A DNA stretch of 64,000 bases from Scatosoma sp900555925 (GTDB taxonomy: Bacteria > Bacillota > Clostridia > Christensenellales > Borkfalkiaceae), in contig CAUGYD010000003.1 of NCBI GenBank assembly GCA_959603585.1, positions 124,001 through 188,000 of the forward strand, given 5' to 3'. Below, one piece after another: positions 44,329 through 51,712 of the stretch; positions within the stretch are counted from its first letter, which is position 1; each line of letters starts with the position of its first letter. Position numbers and translations under genes: made by a program. A model generated the notes under the pieces. It was not told the origin of the DNA. It ran no database searches and saw only the letters and a program-made list of their open reading frames with translations.

Positions 44329-45636
44329 TCAAAGGTATTCCGGCAACCAAGCCTTGTGCGCTTCAAAGAGGTCGTCGCAGAGAGATTTGATTTCATCGAG
44401 CGTCAGCTCGGCAGAAGTATGAGGGTCGAGATATGCCGCGCGGTATACATCCTCTTTTTTACGGGAACGCGCCGCCTCGATCGAAAGCAGTTGAACGTTG
44501 ATATTGGTACGATTGAGCGCGGCACACTGTTCGGGCAAGGGAGCATGTCTGACAGGCTGAATCCCGCCTTGATCTACCAAACATGCGACTTCGACGCAGG
44601 CCTTTGAGGGAAGATTGGGGATAAGTCCCTCATTGATGACGTTTCCGTGAATACGGCACGCTTTATCCGTCACGGCCGATTCGATGATATACGAGGCAAA
44701 CTCCTTGGAACGGGTATGCTCCAAATCTTCGGACAAAAGCTTCTCCTGCATTTCGTTCCATTCTTTAATTTGCTTTTCACAACGACGGGGATATTCGTCC
44801 AAAGGAATTTTATAGCGGTCAATCAGCTCCGAATGGGTAGCCTTGATAAAATAGGGAAGATATTCCGCGGTATGCTCGCTCGATTCCGTATTATAGTACC
44901 CGAATCTATGCATGATTTCATGGCGAACCAAGTCCCATGCCATTGTTTCGGTGTACTCTCCCGATGCAGAGCGACGCTTAATTTCGGGATACATATCCCG
45001 TCCGTTTTCGTCCTCTATCTTCAAAAGCCAAGCCTGATGATTAATTCCCGCTATATCCCAGCGTGCCTTGTCTTTCAACGCCTCGGAAAAACCTAACGAT
45101 TTGAACAGTCCCTCTACGCAATATTGCACGCTGTGACAGAGTCCTACCGCGTTTAAGTCAAGTTCTCTTATACAGTATCCCGTTATCATCGCCATAGGAT
45201 TCGTATAATTGAGAAAAAGCGCGTTCGGACAGACTTTATGTATTACCTTTGCAAACTGTTCTAAAACAGGTGCAGTCCTTAAAAAACGAAAAATTCCTCC
45301 GATTCCCAAAGTGTCTCCTATGGTTTGGCGCAAGCCGTATTTTTTCGGAACTTCAAAATCCGTGACCGTACAAGGCCTATACCCCCCGACCTGAACGGCA
45401 TTGACGACAAAATCGGCGCCCTCTAACGCGCTTTTCAAATCGGTATACCGGGCGATGCGCGCTTTTCCATAACGACGATTGATGTTGTTCAGCATTTTGA
45501 ACGAACATTCCAGCCGTTCTCGATCAATATCGTATAATGCAATATCAAACTGTCCGAGAGAAGGCGTCAAAATACAGTCGCCTAAAACATTTTTTGCGAA
45601 AATGGTGCTTCCGGCACCCAAAAAAGTAATTTTCAT
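44329..45636 (-). CDS. GH4 alpha-galactosidase (NAD/Mn-dependent)
   Basis: The 435-residue protein has a Rossmann start (MKITFLGAGSTIFAKNVLGD), NYTNPMAMIT (about 143-152), CHSVQ (about 167-171, metal-binding Cys/His) and GINHQAWLL. These are the MelA-type alpha-galactosidase signatures within GH4, which use NAD+, a divalent metal and an oxidation-elimination route. The start at 45636 has GGAAGGAAGGA upstream; the longer open frame is non-coding. It is the first structural gene of block A, behind a promoter with adjacent regulator repeats. It hydrolyses imported alpha-galactosides in the cytoplasm. Confidence 0.92.
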   Translation of the reverse strand: MKITFLGAGSTIFAKNVLGDCILTPSLGQFDIALYDIDRERLECSFKMLNNINRRYGKARIARYTDLKSALEGADFVVNAVQVGGYRPCTVTDFEVPKKYGLRQTIGDTLGIGGIFRFLRTAPVLEQFAKVIHKVCPNALFLNYTNPMAMITGYCIRELDLNAVGLCHSVQYCVEGLFKSLGFSEALKDKARWDIAGINHQAWLLKIEDENGRDMYPEIKRRSASGEYTETMAWDLVRHEIMHRFGYYNTESSEHTAEYLPYFIKATHSELIDRYKIPLDEYPRRCEKQIKEWNEMQEKLLSEDLEHTRSKEFASYIIESAVTDKACRIHGNVINEGLIPNLPSKACVEVACLVDQGGIQPVRHAPLPEQCAALNRTNINVQLLSIEAARSRKKEDVYRAAYLDPHTSAELTLDEIKSLCDDLFEAHKAWLPEYL

Positions 45637-45673
45637 TTTATAAAAATCCTTCCTTCCCTGTTTTTTCGCTTTT

Positions 45674-45702
45674 AGTATAACCTCCGCGAAAATAAATTTC
45701 AA
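45674..45702 (-). promoter_or_regulatory. Block A promoter
   Basis: On the minus strand the -35 is TTGAAA (complement of 45697-45702) and the -10 is TATACT (complement of 45674-45679), with a 17-base spacer. The imperfect -35 fits an activated promoter. Confidence 0.75.
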
Positions 45703-45708
45703 GATAGA

Positions 45709-45745
45709 AATGTTGAATTTTATTGGCGTAATGTTGACTCTTATT
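45709..45745 (-). promoter_or_regulatory. Paired direct repeats, likely AraC-family operator
   Basis: Two 16-base direct repeats, AATGTTGAATTTTATT (45709-45724) and AATGTTGACTCTTATT (45730-45745, plus-strand reading), match at 14 of 16 positions. They are 21 bp apart, two helical turns. The nearer one ends six bases from the -35. This is the usual geometry for activation by an AraC-family protein, and such a gene lies immediately upstream. Confidence 0.65.
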
Positions 45746-45755
45746 CTTTTATAAC

Positions 45756-45805
45756 AAATAAAAAACACCCCCTCCCCGCAAGTTTTTAAGGGGAAAGAGG
45801 GAGTT
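45756..45805 (-). terminator. Terminator of the AraC-family gene
   Basis: On the minus strand a C-rich arm (CTCCCTC...CCCC) pairs imperfectly with GGGGAGGGGGTG, followed by TTTTTTATTTG. It separates the regulator transcript from the block A promoter. Confidence 0.55.
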
Positions 45806-45898
45806 AAAATAAATATTTTATTGTCGAATCTCGCCATAAAGGAGCTTCCCGTCCAAACAGGAATAACCTTCTCGAAAATATTTCAAGCCGCACGAAAG

Positions 45899-46834
45899 CT
45901 ACCACGCATGTTTCGAATAACGTTCCAGGTCGGCGAGCACATCTCTCGGGATTGTAAGATTGTAACAATTCATAATATAAGCTTTATCCTCGGCTTTCGC
46001 ATATTCGTTCGGGGCAACGCCGGAGCATTTCCGAAAGACCTTACAAAACCAGCCGTAGTCGGTAAAGCCGCTGCGGTTTGCAACTTCGCGAAGCGTATAT
46101 TTCCCTTGGTCGATGAGTTGACACGCTTTATAGGTTTTAAGACATTCGATATAAAAAGAGGGAGATTTTCCGACAAATCTCTTGAACAGCTTAAAAATGT
46201 AAGTGCGATCGAACCCAAGGTCGTGCGCGATTTTCTGCACCGTTAAGTCTGAACAAAAATGTACTTCAATGTAATTGATAATGGAATAAAAATATTCCTG
46301 CGCCCTATCCGAAAGGTCATTTTTCTGTTTGGGAAAAGTCCTAAGAAGCCATTCTATAAATAGATACAGATACCCCAAGGAAAGAAATTGCGGATAATCG
46401 GTATTTCCTACTCCTTCGTATATTTTTTCTATCAATCCCTTACATTCCGCCTCCGGAAGATTGACGACGGGATTCTCCGAACCGATGGAAATGTGATTCA
46501 TAATGTCCTTACCCTTGGCTCCGCTGAAAGAAATCCAGCGGTAAATCCACGGTTCCTCTCCGTCCGCCTGATAATACACATAATCGTCCGGACCCATCAC
46601 GAAAAAATCGTCTTTCCCGATACAAAAGCGCTTTCCGTTGATATTTAGAATCCCTCGCCCCGATTCCACATAATGAAACGTCCAAAAATTCCGCGAACCC
46701 GGGCCCCATTTATGTCCGGGGTCACATTTTTCATACCCCGCCTCACCTATCGTCAGATCGTGACTGAGAATAATATTCGGACAATACGCCTTATAGCTCT
46801 CGTTTTTCCAATATGATTTCTCGTTTCCGGTCAT
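45899..46834 (-). CDS. AraC-family transcriptional regulator of block A
   Basis: The 311-residue protein has an N-terminal cupin-like sugar-sensing domain (FHYVESGRGILNINGKRF, then GPDDYVYY) and a C-terminal double helix-turn-helix (DLTVQKIAHDLGFDRTYIF; TLREVANRSGFTDYGWFCKV). The layout is typical of AraC/XylS activators of sugar loci. It is in line with, and immediately upstream of, the GH4 operon, with direct repeats at that promoter. The ATG has GGGGAGGGG upstream. It probably activates block A when the sugar is present. Confidence 0.92.
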   Translation of the reverse strand: MTGNEKSYWKNESYKAYCPNIILSHDLTIGEAGYEKCDPGHKWGPGSRNFWTFHYVESGRGILNINGKRFCIGKDDFFVMGPDDYVYYQADGEEPWIYRWISFSGAKGKDIMNHISIGSENPVVNLPEAECKGLIEKIYEGVGNTDYPQFLSLGYLYLFIEWLLRTFPKQKNDLSDRAQEYFYSIINYIEVHFCSDLTVQKIAHDLGFDRTYIFKLFKRFVGKSPSFYIECLKTYKACQLIDQGKYTLREVANRSGFTDYGWFCKVFRKCSGVAPNEYAKAEDKAYIMNCYNLTIPRDVLADLERYSKHAW

Positions 46835-47107
46835 CTTTATTTCCCCTCCCCAATTCTAATATTGCCATATTGCTCTTTGTCCCTCGCGACGAAGACTTCT
46901 GCCTTCGCTTGCGGGAAATTTTCACAATGCCCTTTTGACTCGTCAATTTAACTGCTTTTGATTATAAATCGAGAATATTCCTTTTTTCCTTATGTATTTT
47001 CGTGCAAAAATTTTTACCAATCCTCGCGACTTCGATTGATATATGCTACCACATCGGGAGAGAAAAAAGCTTAGGCACCCTCGGTCCGTAAAAGATACCC
47101 CTATATT
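46835..47107. other. AT-rich gap upstream of the AraC gene
   Basis: Apart from the ribosome-binding site of the AraC gene and a TTGACG-like -35 near 46940, I see no gene, repeat or structured RNA here. Confidence 0.4.
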
Positions 47108-47387
47108 TTACAGGCGCTTTTTTACCCTATATACCGATACATCAAATAATTTCGCTATGAACGGATAGGGAACGCTCTCCCCATAGTCCGCAAATCCCCA
47201 TAGGGAATTTTTTTTCGAGAATAAGCCTCTCCCCGTTTTCCTTGCGTTTCTCATATCGCGATACGTATCCGTTTTGAAGCGCGGATTTACAAATACTATA
47301 TACTTTTCTTCCAAATTAATTTCTTCTGCCTGTTATTCGTTCAGCCAAGCCTCTTTTTCGGCTCCAAACTACAATGCGTTCTTCCAT
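47108..47387 (-). pseudogene. Small split gene or two coupled mini-ORFs, HTH-like end
   Basis: An ATG at 47387 opens a 23-codon frame (MEERIVVWSRKRGLAERITG...) stopping at 47316-47318. One base later a TTG (47314) opens a second frame of 68 codons ending PYPFIAKLFDVSVYRVKKRL, which reads like the recognition helix of a helix-turn-helix protein. The one-base offset suggests a single gene broken by a frameshift, or reinitiation. A good minus-strand promoter lies just upstream, but no ribosome-binding site is visible. I do not recognise a family. Confidence 0.38.
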
Positions 47388-47423
47388 CGTTTTTTCGCTT
47401 ATTTTTTCTTGTTTTATGGAAAT

Positions 47424-47453
47424 ATAATAACACAATTATCCAAAAACGGTCAA
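47424..47453 (-). promoter_or_regulatory. Promoter facing the split small gene
   Basis: On the minus strand the -35 is TTGACC (complement of 47448-47453) and the -10 is TATTAT (complement of 47424-47429), with an 18-base spacer. It points at the ATG at 47387. Confidence 0.55.
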
Positions 47454-47543
47454 GCATTTAAATTTAATTTTAAGTTTTTGGACTTTTTCAAAAATCCGGC
47501 TTTTACCATTTTCCCATTTCATTCTTTGCCGTATATAGTAAAA

Positions 47544-47576
47544 AAGAGTGTTCCCCGTTCTTTGGGGAACACTCTT
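47544..47576 (-). terminator. Terminator of block B
   Basis: A perfect 13-bp stem (AAGAGTGTTCCCC / GGGGAACACTCTT) has a seven-base loop and a T6 run on the minus strand. It lies 123 bases past the stop of the last block B gene. Confidence 0.88.
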
Positions 47577-47698
47577 CCCTTCAAATGAAATTTTAATATT
47601 TTGGGAGATCCGATAGCTCTAAATCTAACAATTTTTACTATCCGACCGCCCTACTTCGACGATTTTGAAAATGTGAGTTTCTCAAAGGACTCTATCGT

Positions 47699-49894
47699 TT
47701 ATTTCCGTTCTCTGCGCTTTGCGAAAATCAGAGCGCCCGCCGCGGCGAGTACCGCGCCAATCGCTACCATGCTGCCGCCGAAAATCAAATTGCTCCCGCA
47801 ACCTCCGTCCTCGGAAGAGCCCGAAGAACTGCCGGAATTTTCGGTGGAGTCCCCGTCGTCCTCGCCGTCCGCGGGAGCCGTAATGGTATACGTTTCCACC
47901 GTCTCTCCGTCCTTGGTGAGAACGAGCTTACAGCCCGTCGTCAGCTTATCCCCCGCAGCCAGAGCACTGCCGTCCGCCTTTTGAAGCGTCATCGCATATC
48001 CTTCGCCCGCATACACGAATTCTTCAAATTCCTCCGCGGTCATGCTTTCGCTCAGAGTGATGGAGGTGCCGTCAATCGTAATCTTATCCGAAGTGTTGAC
48101 GAGCTTTTCCGTCTCCTCGTCATCGTCGATGATGACGGACAGCTCTTCCTCGCTCGTTTCGTACATAGATACGGCACCGATCTGCACGCCGCCCTGGAAA
48201 TCGAGGTCGGGATCATACGCTCCGTCGAACCCGACGAAAATTTTATACGTTCCGGACGTTTCGGGCGTAAAAATCAAAGAAACGGGCATATACGCATTAT
48301 CGCGTTCCATGCGGTACGCGGCGCGGGCGATCGGCTCGCCCGTTACCTCCGCTCCTTCCTCCGTCTCCGTCGCAGGCGTAGCCGTGAGCACTACGGGACT
48401 ATATAAACTATCGTACATCGTGCTTGCCGTTCCGGAAATATAGGGACGGATACGAGCCGTCATTTTATACATCTGTCCCGCTTTGAGCTCTACCACCTGA
48501 TAGATGCCGTCCCCGGGATTCCATTGGCTCAGCCAAATATTTTTGCCGCCGTAAAAGCATTTGGAATCGTCCATATCCACGCCGACCTGATTGCTTCCGC
48601 CGACGAGCCACCAGCTATCGTCGCCCTTTTCAAAAGTTCCGTTCTTAATGAGATTGGTCTTTCCTTCGGGCAAGTCCTCTCCCACTTTGAAAAATTTGGT
48701 GTCGTCCACATACAGCCCCACGCCATAGGAGCCCGCCGCCTCTTTCACGGAGCAGGTGACGTATACATAGACTTCGGTAAAGTCACCGACGTTGCAGTGC
48801 GTGGAAAGAGTCGTATATCTCGTAGCGGAAATATCTTCTCCTTTCATGCGGTTTAAGGCGAGCTGTTCTTCGCTTCCGTCGGCATTAATCCCGCTGATTC
48901 CGATTGCGCCCAAGGAAATATCGCTGTATTCGTTGATCCATTTGGATACGGACGCATAGAAGGCGTAATACGAATCGGGTTCGACCTGCACCTTTTGTTT
49001 GACGGTAATGGAGCCGTCCATAACGCCCGCGTCGGCGACGAGGTACATCGCTTTTTCGCCCTCGCTGTTCTTATCCTGCAATTCCGAGCCTGCGGGCACG
49101 AGCCCCGCGGGGACGGTATCGAAGCCGTAACCCATTCCGTTTTCCGATTCGCCGACCCAAATTTCCTTGTTTTCGGCGTCCGAACCTTCAAAGCCCGGCT
49201 CTTTGAGGAGATTTTCGCTGCCCGGCGTAATGACGTCTTCCGCCAGCGTCAAAGAGACGTTATCGATATAGGCGGTCATCTTCTGCAAACGGATAAACGC
49301 GCGCAGGGAGGTATGGTTTCCCGTATTGAACACGCCGGAAAACAGGCTGTATCCGTTATAGTATTCCCATTCTCCCTCATCGTTCGTCTTTACGCGGTTG
49401 GTATCCACGATATTATCCGCCCAGCGATGCTGCTGCACGTACATGGTTTCGTCCTCCCGCTCCTCGCTGGCAAAACCGAAGTAGATATTCGCGCTGCCCA
49501 GATTCGTCGTGGCGCTGCGCAGGCGGAAGGACAAAACATAGTCGGTATTCGCATATACGTCTACCACCTGTGCGATTTCGGGATACCCCGAAGAATTCCC
49601 GGGCGCCGTAAGTTTGATGGCCTGTTCGCCCGCATAGCTGTCCTCGCCCGAAAGAATGTCCCAGGAACCGCTCGCCGCGGACGAAGTCGTATCGATGAGC
49701 CAGTCCCCGGTATCCTCTTTCGTCACGTCCTCAAAACCTCCGTCCGTAAAGAGATTGGACGTCGTAAGGCCGGAAGTGTCTTCGCTGACAGTCGCCGCTT
49801 TCGCGGTCAGTCCCCCGAATGCCGATGCGGCACACGTCGCCGCAAAGGTCAACGCCAATGCAAGTTTGGCCGCATTTTTGCCGAATTTTTTCAT
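47699..49894 (-). CDS. Membrane-anchored multi-CBM surface protein
   Basis: The 731-residue protein has a signal peptide (ALTFAATCAASAFGGLTAKA), then three or four jelly-roll carbohydrate-binding modules. Typical starts are 'NLFTDGGFEDVTKEDTGDWL', 'NLLKEPGFEGSDAE' and 'NLIKNGTFEKGDDSW', the CBM4/9/22-like pattern. A beta-domain follows (about 620-690), then a Ser/Gly linker, GCGSN, one hydrophobic helix and a basic end (KRRERK). There is no LPxTG motif, so it is held by its C-terminal helix. It is the last gene of block B, 23 bases after the ADP-ribosylglycohydrolase lipoprotein, and presumably presents the target glycan. Confidence 0.8.
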   Translation of the reverse strand: MKKFGKNAAKLALALTFAATCAASAFGGLTAKAATVSEDTSGLTTSNLFTDGGFEDVTKEDTGDWLIDTTSSAASGSWDILSGEDSYAGEQAIKLTAPGNSSGYPEIAQVVDVYANTDYVLSFRLRSATTNLGSANIYFGFASEEREDETMYVQQHRWADNIVDTNRVKTNDEGEWEYYNGYSLFSGVFNTGNHTSLRAFIRLQKMTAYIDNVSLTLAEDVITPGSENLLKEPGFEGSDAENKEIWVGESENGMGYGFDTVPAGLVPAGSELQDKNSEGEKAMYLVADAGVMDGSITVKQKVQVEPDSYYAFYASVSKWINEYSDISLGAIGISGINADGSEEQLALNRMKGEDISATRYTTLSTHCNVGDFTEVYVYVTCSVKEAAGSYGVGLYVDDTKFFKVGEDLPEGKTNLIKNGTFEKGDDSWWLVGGSNQVGVDMDDSKCFYGGKNIWLSQWNPGDGIYQVVELKAGQMYKMTARIRPYISGTASTMYDSLYSPVVLTATPATETEEGAEVTGEPIARAAYRMERDNAYMPVSLIFTPETSGTYKIFVGFDGAYDPDLDFQGGVQIGAVSMYETSEEELSVIIDDDEETEKLVNTSDKITIDGTSITLSESMTAEEFEEFVYAGEGYAMTLQKADGSALAAGDKLTTGCKLVLTKDGETVETYTITAPADGEDDGDSTENSGSSSGSSEDGGCGSNLIFGGSMVAIGAVLAAAGALIFAKRRERK

Positions 49895-49917
49895 AAAATT
49901 CCTCCTGTTTTTTTATT

Positions 49918-51711
49918 TCAAATTTTGAAAAGCTCAAAATCGTCCACCCTGAGTATCTCCGCCGACGAAGAACCGTTAAATCCTACTCCGACGGTGACGG
50001 TCGTCTGTTTTCCCGTGCGGAAATTAATGGTGATTTTTGTCCACTCTCCGCACTTTTCAAATTCCTTGCTGCGAATGGTGCTGTCCCCCGCCTTTGCGAA
50101 CAATGTGATTTTTGAATCGAAATCTTCGTTCGTGCGGACCATGCAGGAAAGGCTGTAATTGGTCTGCGCCTCCAAATCCACGGCCTGAGAAATGTCCTGC
50201 CATCCCTTGGAGCCGGTCAGCAACATACAGGTCATTCCCGTATAGGCTTCCTCTTTCATGCTTTCCGCCTTTACCCTTCCGCTCGCCGTCGTCGTCCAAT
50301 TATTGTGGGGCGTACTGTTCAAATCGGTATATTTATAAGTGACGTGGCGCTCGAAACCCGGATCCTGCAAGACGCGCATTTTATCCATTTCTTCTTCGGA
50401 AAAAGTCACTCTTTCCATCGGTTCGGGGTTCTTGCTGTTTTTATAGGGGCCTATCTCCGCCTTTTTCGCTTCTTCGGGAATGACGAAGCTAAGCTCGTCG
50501 TCCACATACGCCACTTTGCCGCCCTGCGCGGGAAGGATTTCCTCCATGAGTTTCACACAGGTATCCACGGTTTTATCCACCGTCATGTTCGTATACTTGA
50601 ATTGCTGATTTTCCGTAATTCCCTGCTTATAGACGTCGTCCAGCGCGTCATAGCCGATAATTGTGGAAATGATGCCGAAGGACGCCGCGGCCGTCGAATC
50701 CGCGTCGTTCGCGCACTGAACGGTGATTTTTGCCGATTTCAGAGGGTCGCCTTCGCCGTAAAGAAGCCCTATCACCGTGAACGCCGTACACATTTTCGCG
50801 TCCAATAAAATCCCGCCGCTGGGCCAGGGAATCCATTGATATTCTTCGCCCGTGTCGTTGAGGACGTATTTCCCATAAATAAATTCAAACGTCTCCTGAG
50901 CCGTCTTCCCCGCGTCGTATTTGTCGAGCGTATCCTCGATGACCAACGCCGTCCAGGAGTCTTCCGGGACGGCGGCGAGGCCGGCCTCGATAATCGCGCG
51001 CACGTCGTCGGTGAAGAAGGCTTCGCCGTACATGGCGGCTATTACCTGCGCGCCGTAAATTCCGTCGCCGTAGGTACAGATCTCCGCAAATCTCTCCACG
51101 ATCTCATTGGAATACCCCGTCATGTTGAGTCCCAAAAATCCTCCGAACGAAGCGCCGCACTGATAGGAATTTCCGTCGGGAAACCAAGTCGTCAGATCCC
51201 CGCCCGCGGAATATTTGGGATACCCCGAATACGGGGGCGCATAGCCGCGCTCCATCGCGTCGTTGTTGGAGCCTATCCAATACTCGAAATCGCGGTTATA
51301 CATATCGATTCCGAGTTCCTTGCTCGTCGCGTCCAGTCCCAGCTTATCGAGCGCTTCGATTGCCGAAATCGACAGATAGAGGTCGTCCTGATTATAACCT
51401 TCTATCTCCGTCTTTGCCGTCCATTCGGGCAGGCCGGATTCGTCTATCCACATCTTTGATTTAAATTCCCAAGGATACGCATATCCTACCCCCGCCATCG
51501 TCCCGACAATGGCGCCCTTTACCTTGTCCCGATAAGTTTCGACGGAAAGTACGGACGTCGTTTGCGGCAAATCCGCCGAAGAAATATGTTCGTAATTGTC
51601 CGTATCTCCGCCGCTCTCCGAGGACGAGGAAGGATTCCCGCCGCACGCCGTCAGCGCAAAGCAGGCCGTCATGGCGACGCACAGCACACCGATGAGTCTT
51701 TTTTGTTTCAT
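49918..51711 (-). CDS. Surface lipoprotein with ADP-ribosylglycohydrolase fold and C-terminal binding module
   Basis: The 597-residue protein has a lipoprotein signal (FALTACGGN) and a DraG/ARH-type all-helical domain. The N-terminal block is KVKGAIVGTMAGVGYA (about 63-78), with NQDDLYL (107-113) in place of the TDDT metal site and NDADSTAA (about 335-342) in place of GDTDTxAA. The acidic metal ligands are thus retained. A C-terminal jelly-roll module follows (about 440-597, DPGFERHVTYKYTDL...). Known ARH enzymes remove ADP-ribose inside cells; an extracellular lipoprotein in a sugar operon suggests another glycosidic substrate. AGGAGG eight bases upstream sets the start at 51711. Confidence 0.82.
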   Translation of the reverse strand: MKQKRLIGVLCVAMTACFALTACGGNPSSSSESGGDTDNYEHISSADLPQTTSVLSVETYRDKVKGAIVGTMAGVGYAYPWEFKSKMWIDESGLPEWTAKTEIEGYNQDDLYLSISAIEALDKLGLDATSKELGIDMYNRDFEYWIGSNNDAMERGYAPPYSGYPKYSAGGDLTTWFPDGNSYQCGASFGGFLGLNMTGYSNEIVERFAEICTYGDGIYGAQVIAAMYGEAFFTDDVRAIIEAGLAAVPEDSWTALVIEDTLDKYDAGKTAQETFEFIYGKYVLNDTGEEYQWIPWPSGGILLDAKMCTAFTVIGLLYGEGDPLKSAKITVQCANDADSTAAASFGIISTIIGYDALDDVYKQGITENQQFKYTNMTVDKTVDTCVKLMEEILPAQGGKVAYVDDELSFVIPEEAKKAEIGPYKNSKNPEPMERVTFSEEEMDKMRVLQDPGFERHVTYKYTDLNSTPHNNWTTTASGRVKAESMKEEAYTGMTCMLLTGSKGWQDISQAVDLEAQTNYSLSCMVRTNEDFDSKITLFAKAGDSTIRSKEFEKCGEWTKITINFRTGKQTTVTVGVGFNGSSSAEILRVDDFELFKI

Positions 51712-51712
51712 G

